A stretch of DNA of 64,000 nucleotides, from NCBI RefSeq assembly GCF_003711845.1, contig NZ_RHLQ01000020.1, positions 1 through 64,000 on the forward strand. Direction: 5' to 3'. Shown piece by piece: positions 21,018 to 30,856 of the stretch. Position numbers and translations under genes: made by a program. Under the pieces are notes generated by a model. That model ran no database searches, was not told the DNA's origin, and saw nothing but the letters and a program-made list of their open reading frames with translations. Position 1 is the first letter of the stretch. Every line of letters starts with the position of its first letter. The stretch is from Lysinibacillus halotolerans (GTDB lineage: Bacteria; Bacillota; Bacilli; Bacillales_A; Planococcaceae).

Positions 21018-21725
21018 ATGGTACTTCTAGGGACATTCATCAATGTACTATTAATAGTAGTCGGCTCAATTATCGGCCGATTTTTTAAAAACATTTCTGA
21101 TAATATGAAAAGCACTGTTTTAATGGGTATAGGCTTAGCGGTTACGTTATTAGGAATCCAAATGGGATTTAAAACGAGTAATTTTATCATCGTGATTATT
21201 AGTCTTGTCATTGGTGCCGTCATCGGAGAATGGATTGATTTAGATAAAAAGCTATTCCATTTAGGAAAATGGAAGGAAAATAAAATCGGCAATAAATCAT
21301 CAGAAAAAGGGATTGCCGAAGGATTTGTAAATGCTACGTTGATTTTTATCATTGGATCAATGGGTATATTAGGTGCATTAGATAGTGGGATAAGAAATGA
21401 TCATTCGGTCCTTATAACGAAAGGGATTATTGATGGCTTTACTGCAATTGTATTATCTTCTACCCTAGGGATAGGGGTATTAATCTCTGCAATCCCTGTC
21501 CTTTTTTATGAAGGTATCATTACATTATTTGCGAAATTTATAAGTGAGTATATACCAGAAGCAGCGTTAAACCTGTTTATTCAAGAAATGACAGCAACTG
21601 GCGGTGTAATGATTATGGCAATCGGATTAAATATAGCTGGTCTAACGAAGGTTCGAGTAGCCAATTTGCTGCCGGGAATCGTTATAGTCGGCTTGGTCGT
21701 TACGGTCATGTTTCTTTTTCAATAG
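21018..21725 (+). CDS. DUF554 family membrane protein
   Basis: 235 aa polytopic membrane protein of the DUF554 family (B. subtilis YdfK-like; E. coli YqgA-like), of unknown function with transporter-like topology. It starts MVLLGTFINVLLIVVGSIIG and continues with MGIGLAVTLLGIQMG. About seven hydrophobic helices are visible, including repeated glycine-rich stretches. Its 3' end overlaps the convergent yyaC gene by 84 bases. Confidence 0.85.
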   Translation: MVLLGTFINVLLIVVGSIIGRFFKNISDNMKSTVLMGIGLAVTLLGIQMGFKTSNFIIVIISLVIGAVIGEWIDLDKKLFHLGKWKENKIGNKSSEKGIAEGFVNATLIFIIGSMGILGALDSGIRNDHSVLITKGIIDGFTAIVLSSTLGIGVLISAIPVLFYEGIITLFAKFISEYIPEAALNLFIQEMTATGGVMIMAIGLNIAGLTKVRVANLLPGIVIVGLVVTVMFLFQ

Positions 21726-22274
21726 ATGACGCTGATATGCAAGCAATATTGCACGTGCAATTTTATTGCTCATTGCATACGTAGTATTTAATCGAGTATT
21801 TTGTAAAACGAGCATTTCCATAAATCCTCCAACATTAACGATCCCTTTAATCGAGATGTCTCCAATTGGAGGTAATTCTTTCTTTACTGCTTTCCCCGGA
21901 AATAACGGCCCTTCATGGACGATAATATGGCCAATGTTTTGTTCGTTACCTAAACAAGCATCAATTGCCACAATGAATGGTGTTGAGGGTTTTTGTTTTA
22001 TTTCTTCCATTGTTGATGCTAAATTGATTGCATGTAACGGATTTTCCAAGGTGCCAATGACTTCAAAGGGAAATGAATGAAAACTGGATAGAAAACTACC
22101 AGTTAATGGACCTAAAGCATCCCCAGTTGACCGGTCTGTACCGATACAACAAAAAATTATTTGTTCTTGATCGAATGGGATATAATTTAAAAATAAGTCA
22201 CTTAATTGCCATAGTGCACCAGTTTGTTCATGATGGACGAATGATTTTAACGGATCATTTAGCATTTTTTGCAT
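21642..22274 (-). CDS. yyaC: spore protease-like protein YyaC
   Basis: 210 aa from ATG 22274 (TTG at 22280 and ATG at 22265 are alternatives). It belongs to the DUF1256/GPR-like family with CIGTDRSTGDALGPL, VIGTLENPLHAIN and AIDACLG, features of the germination protease fold. In B. subtilis YyaC is a sporulation protein at this same locus, which supports a spore-forming host. The last ~25 residues, rich in charged residues, are encoded opposite the DUF554 gene and look like a lineage-specific extension. The gene is head-on to replication. Confidence 0.88.
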   Translation of the reverse strand: MQKMLNDPLKSFVHHEQTGALWQLSDLFLNYIPFDQEQIIFCCIGTDRSTGDALGPLTGSFLSSFHSFPFEVIGTLENPLHAINLASTMEEIKQKPSTPFIVAIDACLGNEQNIGHIIVHEGPLFPGKAVKKELPPIGDISIKGIVNVGGFMEMLVLQNTRLNTTYAMSNKIARAILLAYQRHLLKKKHDRNDQADYNDSRQQIGYSNLR

Positions 22275-22388
22275 AAGCAATTCTCGCTTTCTTTTGAATT
22301 AATAATCATTTACCTTAATGGTAGAAATTTTCCTATATTGTATTGAAGTATATTCAAATTTTTAGTTAGTTATACAAGGAGTGGAAAA

Positions 22389-23303
22389 ATGGCTGCAGAT
22401 GCAATTGAAAAAGAAGCAAAAGGGTTAGCTAAAATGGCGGAAAAAACTTGGGATTATTTTACGAGTGATGAATTGTGGGAGTTTATTATTCATGCCTCTA
22501 TAAAAATTGTCATGATTCTTGTAATATCTTATATAGTCATTTTTATAGGAAAAAAAATTATAACGCGTATTTTTACTTTAAAACTGAAAACACCGATTAA
22601 CCAGACTGAAAGACGTCAACAAACGATTATAAAATTATTGCATAGTACATTGTCTTATTTAGTGTATTTCTCGGCAATGATAGCAATTTTATCAGCAGTT
22701 AACATTAATATTGGGGGGTTACTGGCTGGGGCAGGGATTGCAGGCTTAGCCATTGGTTTTGGCGCTCAAAGTTTAGTAAAGGATATTATTACAGGGTTCT
22801 TCATTATTCTTGAAGATCAGTTTGGTGTAGGAGATTATATCCGATTAAACAATTCAGAAGGTACAGTAACCGAGATAGGGTTAAGAACAACGAAAATTTT
22901 AGGTATTACGGGTGAGCTATTTATCATCCCTAACGGTCAAATTTTAGATGTTGTTAACTACTCTGTAAATAATTCGAAAGCGATTATTGATATGCAAGTT
23001 GCTATAGATGCAGATATAGAGAAAGTAGAAAAATTATTAACAGCTTATTTAGAAACGTTGCCTTCAAAATTTGAAGAATTAGTGGATGTTCCATCATTTT
23101 TAGGTGTTCAAAATGTGGTAGGTACGGAAGTGACGATTCGTATTATTGCAGAAACTAAGCCTTTACAACACTATACAATTGCCCGTGTCATTCGCCGGGA
23201 TGTAAAAGAAATTTTAGAGAAAAATGGAATTCCAATGGCATATCCGAAAATGATGCTTTATGATCGTTGGTATAAAGAGTCGTCAGAAGGAGATGAGGAA
23301 TAA
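22389..23303 (+). CDS. small-conductance mechanosensitive channel, MscS family
   Basis: 304 aa. After a short cytoplasmic N-terminus there are three membrane segments (about 33-60, 75-100, 105-125). The last is the glycine/alanine-rich pore helix of MscS, GGLLAGAGIAGLAIGFGAQS, running into LVKDIITGFFIILEDQFGVGDYI. The cytoplasmic beta and C-terminal domains follow. It releases solutes on hypo-osmotic shock. The stop overlaps the start of the next gene, so they form an operon with the DUF951 gene and probably ychF. Confidence 0.93.
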   Translation: MAADAIEKEAKGLAKMAEKTWDYFTSDELWEFIIHASIKIVMILVISYIVIFIGKKIITRIFTLKLKTPINQTERRQQTIIKLLHSTLSYLVYFSAMIAILSAVNINIGGLLAGAGIAGLAIGFGAQSLVKDIITGFFIILEDQFGVGDYIRLNNSEGTVTEIGLRTTKILGITGELFIIPNGQILDVVNYSVNNSKAIIDMQVAIDADIEKVEKLLTAYLETLPSKFEELVDVPSFLGVQNVVGTEVTIRIIAETKPLQHYTIARVIRRDVKEILEKNGIPMAYPKMMLYDRWYKESSEGDEE

Positions 23304-23503
23304 TGGAGACAAAAGAATTTGGACTGCATGATATTGTAGAAATGAAGAAGCAACATCCATGCGGAACAAATGCATGGAAAGTCATTCGTATGGGGGCAGA
23401 TATACGAATCAAATGCCAAGGTTGTGGCCATAGTGTAATGATTCCTCGCCGTGACTTTAGCAAGAAAATGAAAAAAATATTAGAGAAAGCAAGTGAAGAG
23501 TAA
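23303..23503 (+). CDS. DUF951 family protein
   Basis: 66 aa. The sequence starts METKEFGLHDIVEMKKQHPC and has CGTNAWKVIRMGADIRIKCQ and CGHSVMIPR. Conserved cysteines (CG...C..CG) suggest a small zinc-binding fold. Its function is not known. The same family sits before ychF in many Firmicutes (B. subtilis YyzM). Confidence 0.9.
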   Translation: METKEFGLHDIVEMKKQHPCGTNAWKVIRMGADIRIKCQGCGHSVMIPRRDFSKKMKKILEKASEE

Positions 23504-23613
23504 TTTTTAGCGAAATAGACTTTTTCACTACTTATCCATATAATAAACTTTGGTTTCAAAAACGAAGAACAGTAAATTGAAATAATTGATATAAGAAAGG
23601 TCGTGTCAACCGA

Positions 23614-24714
23614 ATGTCTTTAACAGCTGGTATCGTAGGTTTACCGAACGTAGGGAAATCTACATTATTTAACGCAATTACAAAAGCGGGTGCTTTAGCA
23701 GCAAACTATCCATTCGCAACTATCGATCCAAACGTAGGAGTAGTAGAAGTGCCTGATGCCCGTTTAGATAAATTAACGGAGCTAGTAGAACCGAAAAAAA
23801 CCGTTCCGACTGCATTTGAATTTACGGACATTGCAGGAATTGTAAAAGGAGCATCCAAAGGAGAAGGGTTAGGAAATAAGTTTTTATCCCACATCCGTGA
23901 AGTAGATGCAATTTGCCAAGTTGTCCGTTGTTTTGAAGATGAAAATATTACACACGTTTCTGGATCAGTAAATCCGATTGATGACATTGAAGTCATTAAT
24001 TTAGAATTAATTTTAGCTGATATGGAATCGGTAGAAAAACGTCTACAACGGGTTAGTAAAATGGCGAAGCAAAAAGATAAGGAAGCTTTAATTGAAGAAC
24101 CCGTTTTAACTAAAATTAAAGAAGCGTTAGAAAAGGAAAAACCAGCACGTTCTGTTGATTTAACGGACGATGAATTAAAAATTATAAAAGGACTTCACCT
24201 TTTAACGATTAAACCAATGCTTTATGTAGCCAATGTATCAGAAGATGAAGTAGCAGATGCAGCAAATAACCAATACGTGCAACAAGTACGTGAGTTTGCA
24301 AACGCTGAAGGGGCGCAAGTTATTACCATTTGTGCTAAGATCGAAGAAGAAATTTCAGAGTTGGATGATGAAGAAAAGGCGATGTTCCTAGAAGAATTAG
24401 GAATTGAAGAGTCTGGTTTAGATCAATTAATTCGTGCTTCCTATGATTTATTAGGGTTAGCAACATACTTTACTGCAGGAGTGCAAGAAGTACGTGCATG
24501 GACTTTCCGTAAAGGAATGAAAGCTCCACAATGTGCAGGTATCATCCATTCAGACTTTGAGCGCGGATTTATTCGTGCGGAAACAGTAGCTTACGAGGAT
24601 TTAGTGGCAGCTGGTTCAATGGCAGCGGCAAAAGAAGCTGGAAAAGTACGTTTAGAAGGTAAAGATTACGTCGTACAAGATGGCGATGTTATGCTATTCC
24701 GTTTTAACGTATAA
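23614..24714 (+). CDS. ychF: redox-regulated ATPase/GTPase YchF
   Basis: 366 aa, the family length (Obg-like, B. subtilis YyaF). The G1 motif is [12 protein letters not shown]. The motif [19 protein letters not shown] at about 70 and a C-terminal TGS domain (about 280-366, with [16 protein letters not shown]) are present. The family prefers ATP and binds ribosomes. The ATG follows AGAAAGG at long spacing (about 13 bases). Confidence 0.96.
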   Translation: MSLTAGIVGLPNVGKSTLFNAITKAGALAANYPFATIDPNVGVVEVPDARLDKLTELVEPKKTVPTAFEFTDIAGIVKGASKGEGLGNKFLSHIREVDAICQVVRCFEDENITHVSGSVNPIDDIEVINLELILADMESVEKRLQRVSKMAKQKDKEALIEEPVLTKIKEALEKEKPARSVDLTDDELKIIKGLHLLTIKPMLYVANVSEDEVADAANNQYVQQVREFANAEGAQVITICAKIEEEISELDDEEKAMFLEELGIEESGLDQLIRASYDLLGLATYFTAGVQEVRAWTFRKGMKAPQCAGIIHSDFERGFIRAETVAYEDLVAAGSMAAAKEAGKVRLEGKDYVVQDGDVMLFRFNV

Positions 24715-24734
24715 TCACATTAGAGTTTCAATAG

Positions 24735-24766
24735 AAAACAGGAGTCCAAATTAGGACTCCTGTTTT
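24735..24766. terminator. bidirectional terminator between ychF and DUF3267 gene
   Basis: AAAACAGGAGTCC and GGACTCCTGTTTT form a perfect 13-bp stem with a 6-base loop and T tracts on both strands. It overlaps the last codons of the convergent DUF3267 gene. Confidence 0.88.
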
Positions 24767-25311
24767 TCGTCTTCTAAATAAACATAAACACTAAATTGAT
24801 CAGGTTCATCTTTTACTAATGCATCATCTGGGAAATGTCGTAATTTATAAATACCAACAAAATTAGCTAATCCTCCTGCTATAAAAGAAGCACTGGCAAG
24901 TAATAGTGGATAGCTCCCAATTGCAAATCCAATAGCCAATGGAATAATCCCAGTAAAAGAGAAGGAAGTTAGAAATATCGACTGGTACTGGGCATTTTTA
25001 ATTTTTTCTGTTGTTTTTGAATAAACTAATCCTTTCTCAGGATGAATCGATAAAGATAATGACTCAGGTGCAACTTTACAACGATATCGATAGCCTAATA
25101 GATTTAGAATTTCATTGATGACAACTAAAAGTAGAGAAACGACAAGATAGATTACTACTCCAAGGATAAAACCTAGTATGCTCGGAGAAAAGTCTTTATG
25201 TATTACATAATTTAAAACTACAAATAAAATACTTAGAATAACCGTTAAAATGATTGTATGTTTCATAATTTTTTGTTCATTTAATGAAACGATTTTTATA
25301 TTATTTGACAT
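24751..25311 (-). CDS. DUF3267 family membrane protein, degenerate (no HExxH)
   Basis: 186 aa with four hydrophobic segments. It aligns throughout with its neighbour at 25325-25858: both have a first helix at about 20-40, a second helix ending in the metallopeptidase-like position, and a similar C-terminus (KLRHFPDDALVKDEPDQFSV). Where the family has HExxH this protein reads NEILN (in VVINEILNLLGY), so zinc peptidase activity is not expected. It probably arose from tandem duplication. It is co-directional with and 13 bases downstream of the intact copy, so the two are co-transcribed and head-on to replication. Confidence 0.75.
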   Translation of the reverse strand: MSNNIKIVSLNEQKIMKHTIILTVILSILFVVLNYVIHKDFSPSILGFILGVVIYLVVSLLLVVINEILNLLGYRYRCKVAPESLSLSIHPEKGLVYSKTTEKIKNAQYQSIFLTSFSFTGIIPLAIGFAIGSYPLLLASASFIAGGLANFVGIYKLRHFPDDALVKDEPDQFSVYVYLEDEKQES

Positions 25312-25324
25312 AGTTCACCTCTAA

Positions 25325-25858
25325 TTAATCTTTATATACATAAAGTCTTGGAAGTTTTGGATCATCTTTTATTAAAGCATCCTTTGGGAAGTTACGTAAT
25401 TCCTTATACATATAAAAATCACCTACTGCCCCAGCTATGAGTATAGCTCCTAGTAGAACAAACATAGAAGAGTTAAAGTAAAAACCGATTAGTGTAGGAA
25501 TGACACCTGTTGTCCAAAAAGGTAACAATAACGCTTTTTTCATTGCATTATTTTTCAAAGGAACAGACGTTGTAGCATAGGCGATGCCAAGTTTTAAATT
25601 AACACCATAATCTAGCTGTTTAAATGGTACTTTCCCAAAAATCATAAATCCTATCAAATGAAAAATTTCATGAAGGACAATAAGGGCAATGTAGTAAATT
25701 ATAAAAAGAAAAAAGTCAAAAAAGGTAAAAGTAAATTCAAATTGTTGATGAATATAACTATTTCCAATGAAAAATACAACACACAAAAGGAACGTTAACC
25801 ATAAATTCATTTTCGTTATCGCTTTCATATCAAGCTCGATTATTTTTGGTTCAGACAT
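25325..25858 (-). CDS. DUF3267 family putative membrane metalloprotease
   Basis: 177 aa. Membrane segments lie at about 17-35, 43-65 and 105-150. The second helix carries HEIFHLIGF, an HExxH zinc motif at the membrane, characteristic of DUF3267, a family resembling site-2-type membrane proteases. Substrate unknown. The C-terminus ELRNFPKDALIKDDPKLPRL is shared with the degenerate downstream paralogue. The ribosome site GGAGAGGTGAC is adjacent to ATG. Its divergent neighbour is rpsF. Confidence 0.8.
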   Translation of the reverse strand: MSEPKIIELDMKAITKMNLWLTFLLCVVFFIGNSYIHQQFEFTFTFFDFFLFIIYYIALIVLHEIFHLIGFMIFGKVPFKQLDYGVNLKLGIAYATTSVPLKNNAMKKALLLPFWTTGVIPTLIGFYFNSSMFVLLGAILIAGAVGDFYMYKELRNFPKDALIKDDPKLPRLYVYKD

Positions 25859-25924
25859 GTCACCTCTCCTCTCTAGCTACCATTATAAATGGTTCAAATC
25901 TTAATTTGGAAGTATTTATATTTG

Positions 25925-25953
25925 TTGCATGAACACTTGAAGTGTGGTACAAT
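25925..25953 (+). promoter_or_regulatory. rpsF-ssb-rpsR promoter
   Basis: TTGCAT (25925-25930), a 17-base spacer and TACAAT (25948-25953), with TGG immediately before the -10 (extended -10). Transcription would begin near 25960, about 73 bases before rpsF. Confidence 0.6.
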
Positions 25954-25980
25954 TCTCAGATGTGAGTATATAATACTTAC

Positions 25981-26021
25981 TCCTTGCTCTCTTCATAAAG
26001 GAGAGCCCAAGTCCATAAGGA
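25981..26021 (+). promoter_or_regulatory. rpsF leader hairpin, possible S6:S18 autoregulatory site
   Basis: GCTCTCTT (25986-25993) pairs with AAGGAGAGC (25998-26006). The flanking TCCTT (25981-25985) can pair with AAGGA (26017-26021), which is the rpsF Shine-Dalgarno sequence. S6:S18 complexes are known to bind a leader structure of their own mRNA in many bacteria. Here I see the fold but did not confirm the conserved bulge bases. Confidence 0.45.
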
Positions 26022-26032
26022 GGTGCAAAATA

Positions 26033-26320
26033 ATGAAAAAGTATGAAATAATGTACATCGTTCGTCCGAACATTGAAGACGAAGCGAAAAAAGCATTAGT
26101 AGAACGCTTCAACGAAGTTTTAACTTCAAATGGCGCTGAAATCATCGAGTCTAAAGAGTGGGGCAAACGCCGCTTAGCTTATGAAATCAACGACTTCCGT
26201 GAAGGTTACTACCAAATCGTAAAAGCGAACGCTGGTTCAGAAGCTATTAACGAGTTCACTCGTTTAGCGAACATTAGCGAAGACATTATTCGTCACATGG
26301 CTGTTCGTGAAGAAGAATAA
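26033..26320 (+). CDS. rpsF: 30S ribosomal protein S6
   Basis: 95 aa, the family length, starting [27 protein letters not shown] lies 9 bases before this ATG; in-frame upstream codons are leader sequence, not coding. [13 protein letters not shown] and the C-terminal REEE tail are typical. S6 binds S18 in the platform of the 30S subunit, and both genes are here with ssb between them. Confidence 0.97.
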   Translation: MKKYEIMYIVRPNIEDEAKKALVERFNEVLTSNGAEIIESKEWGKRRLAYEINDFREGYYQIVKANAGSEAINEFTRLANISEDIIRHMAVREEE

Positions 26321-26367
26321 TTTTAACATTTAACTTTAACTAAAATGCTGAAAAGGAGGTTGAAATT

Positions 26368-26934
26368 GTGATAAACCGTGTCGTATTAGTTGGAAGACTA
26401 ACGAAAGATCCAGAGCTTCGCTACACACCGAGTGGCGTTCCAATGACTCGTTTTACAATCGCTGTAAATAGAACATTTTCGAACCAACAAGGTGAACGTG
26501 AAGCAGACTTTATCGGATGTATTGCTTGGCGAAAACAGGCCGAAAACTTAGCAAACTTCATGAAAAAAGGAAGTTTGATTGGTGTTGAAGGTCGTATTCA
26601 AACAGGTAGCTTCGAAGGTCAAGATGGAAAACGTGTTTACACAACAGATGTTGTAGCGGATTCGGTACAATTTTTAGAACCGCGAAACACTGGTGGTGGA
26701 GCTGGTATGCCAAATCAACAGTACGGAGGGCGACCACAATATGGAGGGAACCAACCTGCATATAGTACAAGCCAACCAAACCAACAATTTGGAAGCGCGG
26801 AGCAAGATCCATTTGCTTCATACCCACAAGCTCAACCTTCTGGGAATCAGCAAAACTATACACGTGTAGATGAGGACCCATTTGCGTCGAGCAAAGGTCC
26901 AATTGAAGTTTCTGAAGACGATTTACCGTTCTAA
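26368..26934 (+). CDS. ssb: single-stranded DNA-binding protein
   Basis: 188 aa, starting with GTG after AAAAGGAGG. The OB-fold (1-110) starts [20 protein letters not shown] and includes [21 protein letters not shown] long glycine/glutamine-rich linker follows, ending in the acidic tip DDLPF that binds partner proteins. Duplicate DPFAS motifs occur in the linker. It is co-transcribed with rpsF and rpsR, as in B. subtilis. Confidence 0.97.
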   Translation: MINRVVLVGRLTKDPELRYTPSGVPMTRFTIAVNRTFSNQQGEREADFIGCIAWRKQAENLANFMKKGSLIGVEGRIQTGSFEGQDGKRVYTTDVVADSVQFLEPRNTGGGAGMPNQQYGGRPQYGGNQPAYSTSQPNQQFGSAEQDPFASYPQAQPSGNQQNYTRVDEDPFASSKGPIEVSEDDLPF

Positions 26935-26969
26935 TAGAGACAAAAAACTAAAAAAGGAGGAACATCGAA

Positions 26970-27206
26970 ATGGCACAACGTCGCGGAGGCCGCAAACGCC
27001 GTAAAGTTTGTTACTTCACTTCTAACAATATTACGCACATCGACTACAAAGATGTAGATCTACTTAAAAAGTTCATTTCTGAACGTGGTAAAATTCTTCC
27101 ACGTCGCGTAACTGGTACAAGTGCAAAATACCAACGTAAATTAACATCAGCTATTAAACGTGCTCGTATTATGGCACTACTTCCATTCGTAGCTGAAGAT
27201 AAATAA
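26970..27206 (+). CDS. rpsR: 30S ribosomal protein S18
   Basis: 78 aa, the family length. It starts [20 protein letters not shown] and ends with [21 protein letters not shown] single cysteine is present. AAAAAGGAGG precedes the ATG. It is the last gene of the operon, followed by a strong terminator. Confidence 0.97.
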   Translation: MAQRRGGRKRRKVCYFTSNNITHIDYKDVDLLKKFISERGKILPRRVTGTSAKYQRKLTSAIKRARIMALLPFVAEDK

Positions 27207-27248
27207 GATTAAATTTAATTCTTACAAAGGTAAGAATGGATGATAATC

Positions 27249-27292
27249 AAAAAAGTCGACAAAATCGTAATTTGGTTTTGTCGACTTTTTTT
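27249..27292 (+). terminator. rpsR operon terminator
   Basis: AAAAAAGTCGACAAAA and TTTTGTCGACTTTTTTT form a perfect long stem with an 11-base loop. Confidence 0.93.
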
Positions 27293-27395
27293 GTAATGAA
27301 TATATGTAATTTTTATTAATATGATGAATTTGGCAATTGTTAGACGCCTATTGAATAATTTAGTATATTAAGACTTTTAACGTCTTTCTGCATTT

Positions 27396-27424
27396 TTGTC
27401 CAATAGCTAAAAAGATGATACAAT
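27396..27424 (+). promoter_or_regulatory. yybS-gdpP-rplI-dnaB promoter
   Basis: TTGTCC (27396-27401), 17 bases, TACAAT (27419-27424), with TGA directly before the -10 as an extended element. It lies about 45 bases before yybS. Confidence 0.55.
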
Positions 27425-27470
27425 ATACGAATGAACAGGATTATTTGATTTCATAAAAGGAAGGTTATAA

Positions 27471-28415
27471 ATGCCGAATAATCAAACTAAAAGGCTCGCA
27501 CATGGAGCAATGATGATCGCGCTATTTACAATATTAATTGCAATAGCCTTTTACGTACCCATGATTAGCCTCATTGCCAGTCTATTTGCACCACTTCCGA
27601 TAGCTTGGTATAGTGCAAAATATAATCGAAGCTCTTCCATTTTAGTAGCGGTATTAGGATGTATTATTTCCTTCTTTTTTGGAGGATTAATTATTTTACC
27701 GTTCTCTTTCATCTTTGCAGCTATAGGTGTTGTAATGGGTGATGCGCTACGCTTAAAGAAAAGTAAAGTATTTTTATTGATGTCCACTGGGGTAACAATT
27801 TTAATTACTTTAGCTATAGAATATCTTATTTCATTAAAGTTGCTCGAAACAGACATTATTAAAGAGTCATTGAAACTTATGCGGGAAAGTTATTCTCAAG
27901 CAATGACGTTATCAGAAAGTTTAACTGGACAACAATCAGCAATGAATGCTGAACTGATGAATGTCTTGTTTGATACGATGGAAACAACCATCCCTGCTTC
28001 GATTACAATAGCTGTCTTTCTTTTAGCCTTTATTGTCATAACGACTAATTTACCGTTGTTAAAACGATTTGGGGTAAATGTACCGAAATTTAGTGCATTT
28101 AAAAATATGCGTTTGCCAAAGGCTGTATTATGGTATTACTTAATCGTACTAACGATTAATTTATTTATCTCCCCAGAAGCAGGTACAGCACTTTTTGTGA
28201 TTTGTTTAAATTTTTCAGTAGTTTTATGGCTACTATTAACGTTACAAGGTATTTCATTTGTACACTTTTGCTTGGATGCATACGGTTCTCCGAGCTTTTT
28301 AAAAGTGCTGGTTACGATAATGGCAATTCCCTTTTATTCATTCTTTGTTTTAATAGGAATTGTTGATTTAGGTTTTGACATTCGGTCATTCTTCAAAGGT
28401 AAGATTCAGAAGTAG
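27471..28415 (+). CDS. yybS: YybS family membrane protein (DUF2232)
   Basis: 314 aa polytopic membrane protein with about eight hydrophobic segments. It starts MPNNQTKRLAHGAMMIALFT. DUF2232 proteins resemble substrate-binding S components of ECF transporters, but no ligand is known. The position directly upstream of gdpP is conserved in Bacillales. It lies 12 bases before gdpP. Confidence 0.85.
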   Translation: MPNNQTKRLAHGAMMIALFTILIAIAFYVPMISLIASLFAPLPIAWYSAKYNRSSSILVAVLGCIISFFFGGLIILPFSFIFAAIGVVMGDALRLKKSKVFLLMSTGVTILITLAIEYLISLKLLETDIIKESLKLMRESYSQAMTLSESLTGQQSAMNAELMNVLFDTMETTIPASITIAVFLLAFIVITTNLPLLKRFGVNVPKFSAFKNMRLPKAVLWYYLIVLTINLFISPEAGTALFVICLNFSVVLWLLLTLQGISFVHFCLDAYGSPSFLKVLVTIMAIPFYSFFVLIGIVDLGFDIRSFFKGKIQK

Positions 28416-28427
28416 GGAGCTGGTAAA

Positions 28428-30401
28428 ATGGATACTTATAGGAAGCGAATTATTCGACATCCTCTTATGTATCTAACGATGATTGGCTTATTAGGTTCTA
28501 TTCTATTGCTCTTTTGGCATGTTTGGGCAGGGATAGCCTATGCACTAGTCTCAACCATCGGGTTAATATATGCGTGGCGATTTGAAAAAATTACCTTTGA
28601 GCATACAGAAAAGCATATAGAGTCTCTGTCGTTCCGAATGAAAAAAGTAGGTTCAGAAGCCTTACTTGAAATGCCAATAGGGATATTGCTTGTGAACGAA
28701 AAGTTTATCATTGAATGGGCGAACCCCTATATGTCTGAAATTGTAGATGATGGTACATTAATAGGAGAAGAAATGTTTGTTCTCTCCGATGATTTATATA
28801 ATCTTACAAAATCAGATGAAAAACGGGAACAGACAGTAACGATTGATGATCGGAAATATAAAGTGGTTTATAAACAAGAAGAAAGACTGCTCTATTTCTT
28901 TGACGTCACAGAGCAATTAGAGATCCAATCTCAATATTATGCAGATCGCACAGTAATCGCGATTCTTTTTATAGATAATTATGATGAAATAACGCAAGGA
29001 ATGGATGACCAATCACGTAGTTTAACGAATACGGTTGTCACATCGATTATTAATGATTGGGCTTTTGAACACGGTATATTTGCAAGACGTATATCATCGG
29101 ACCGTTTTTTAGCTGTTTTAAATGAATCGATTTTAAGTGAATTAGAGAAGAAAAAGTTCTCTATTTTAGATGACATTCGCGAAAAGACAGCACAGAAAAA
29201 CTTATCTCTTACGTTAAGTATCGGGGTTGGAGCTGGCTCCTCGTCCCTTATTAAACTTGGAGAATTAGCTCAATCCAGTTTAGATTTAGTGTTAGGTCGT
29301 GGTGGTGACCAAGTTGCTATTAAACATCCTAACGGAAAACTTAAATTTTACGGCGGAAAAACAAACCCCGTAGAGAAACGAACTAGAGTGCGGGCACGCG
29401 TAATATCCCATGCGTTACAAGACTTAATCATTGAAAGTGATCAAGTGTTCGTGATGGGACATAAAAATCCTGATATGGATGCAATCGGAGCGGCAATCGG
29501 TGTTCGAAAAATGGCTCAAAAAAATAAAGTAGATGGTTTTGTCGTACTTGATTTCGATGAGCTTAATGGGAGCGTTAGCCGTTTGATGGATGAAATCGAG
29601 GAAAACTCTGATTTATATAAGTATTTCATCACACCGGATGAAGCCCTTTCTACCATGACAGAGAAATCGTTAGTCATTGTTGTAGATACTCATAAACCGA
29701 GTCTCGTTATTGATGATCGTTTATTAAATAACTCGGAAAAAGTTGTTGTCATCGATCACCATAGACGAGGGGAAGAATTTATTCAAAATCCAACGTTAGT
29801 ATATATGGAACCATATGCTTCCTCTACAGCTGAATTAGTAACCGAGTTATTAGAGTACCAACCTGAAGACGAAAAACTGACAAAACTTGAAGCTACTTCC
29901 CTTTTGTCAGGAATTATTGTTGATACAAAAAGTTTCACATTACGTACAGGAGCTCGTACCTTTGAAGCAGCATCTTATTTAAGAACATATGGTGCAGACA
30001 CGATTCTTGTTCAACAATTATTGAAAGAAGATATCGATACGTATATTGAACGTTCAAAAATTATACAGACAGTAGAATTTATACATCCAGGTGTTGCAGT
30101 AGCATGCGGAGAAAGAAATAAACAATACGATTCGGTTTTAATTGCGCAAACGGCAGATATTTTATTAACAATGAAAGATGTATCGGCATCCTTTGTTATT
30201 GCCCATCGTTCAGATGGTTTAATTGGCATTAGCGCGCGCTCGCTAGGCGATATTAACGTTCAGCTAGTGATGGAAAACCTCGGCGGTGGCGGTCATTTAA
30301 CAAATGCCGCTTGTCAAATTGATGCAGAAACGATCGATGAAGCAGTCATGCTATTAAGGAATGCAATTATAGAGACATTGGAAGGGAGTAATGAAGAATG
30401 A
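28428..30401 (+). CDS. gdpP: cyclic-di-AMP phosphodiesterase GdpP
   Basis: 657 aa, the family length. Two membrane helices (about 13-50), a PAS-like domain (about 75-150) and a degenerate GGDEF domain (about 170-300) precede the DHH phosphoesterase domain (about 340-500, with [13 protein letters not shown] and [10 protein letters not shown]) and a DHHA1 domain with [12 protein letters not shown] near the C-terminus. All metal-binding DHH motifs look intact. It hydrolyses c-di-AMP and so affects potassium, cell-wall stress and beta-lactam tolerance. Its stop codon overlaps the rplI start. Confidence 0.96.
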   Translation: MDTYRKRIIRHPLMYLTMIGLLGSILLLFWHVWAGIAYALVSTIGLIYAWRFEKITFEHTEKHIESLSFRMKKVGSEALLEMPIGILLVNEKFIIEWANPYMSEIVDDGTLIGEEMFVLSDDLYNLTKSDEKREQTVTIDDRKYKVVYKQEERLLYFFDVTEQLEIQSQYYADRTVIAILFIDNYDEITQGMDDQSRSLTNTVVTSIINDWAFEHGIFARRISSDRFLAVLNESILSELEKKKFSILDDIREKTAQKNLSLTLSIGVGAGSSSLIKLGELAQSSLDLVLGRGGDQVAIKHPNGKLKFYGGKTNPVEKRTRVRARVISHALQDLIIESDQVFVMGHKNPDMDAIGAAIGVRKMAQKNKVDGFVVLDFDELNGSVSRLMDEIEENSDLYKYFITPDEALSTMTEKSLVIVVDTHKPSLVIDDRLLNNSEKVVVIDHHRRGEEFIQNPTLVYMEPYASSTAELVTELLEYQPEDEKLTKLEATSLLSGIIVDTKSFTLRTGARTFEAASYLRTYGADTILVQQLLKEDIDTYIERSKIIQTVEFIHPGVAVACGERNKQYDSVLIAQTADILLTMKDVSASFVIAHRSDGLIGISARSLGDINVQLVMENLGGGGHLTNAACQIDAETIDEAVMLLRNAIIETLEGSNEE

Positions 30402-30844
30402 AAGTAGTATTTCTAAAAGACGTTAAAGGTAAAGGGAAAAAAGGGGAAGTAAAAAACGTTGCAGATGGATATGCACACAACTTCTTAATTAAAAATGGCT
30501 ATGCTGTAGAAGCGACTAAACAAGCAATGAGCCAATTGGAAGGACAAAAGAAACTAGAAGAAAAAAATGCTGCAGCTGAATTAGAAGCGGCAAAAAATTT
30601 AAAAGAACAACTAGAAAAAATGGAAGTTGAAATTAAAGCAAAAGCTGGAGAAGGCGGAAGACTTTTTGGTTCCATTTCAACAAAACAAATTGCGGAAGCA
30701 CTTCAAAAAACGCACGGTATTAAAATTGATAAACGTAAAATGGAGAGCGAAGGAATTCGTTCATTAGGTTATACAAATGTACCAGTTAAACTACATCACG
30801 AAGTAAAAGCAACATTAAAAGTGCACGTGGTTGAAGAGGCATAA
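30398..30844 (+). CDS. rplI: 50S ribosomal protein L9
   Basis: 148 aa, the family length. The N-terminal domain [20 protein letters not shown] and [17 protein letters not shown] is diagnostic; a long central helix and a C-terminal domain with [16 protein letters not shown] follow. It overlaps gdpP by 4 bases. Confidence 0.97.
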   Translation: MKVVFLKDVKGKGKKGEVKNVADGYAHNFLIKNGYAVEATKQAMSQLEGQKKLEEKNAAAELEAAKNLKEQLEKMEVEIKAKAGEGGRLFGSISTKQIAEALQKTHGIKIDKRKMESEGIRSLGYTNVPVKLHHEVKATLKVHVVEEA

Positions 30845-30856
30845 GGAGAGATGTCT

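Noticed and set aside
21748-21761. ATTGCACGTGCAAT palindrome as a parS variant
   Set aside because: Only the central CACGTG agrees with parS; it is inside the yyaC coding sequence and probably accidental.
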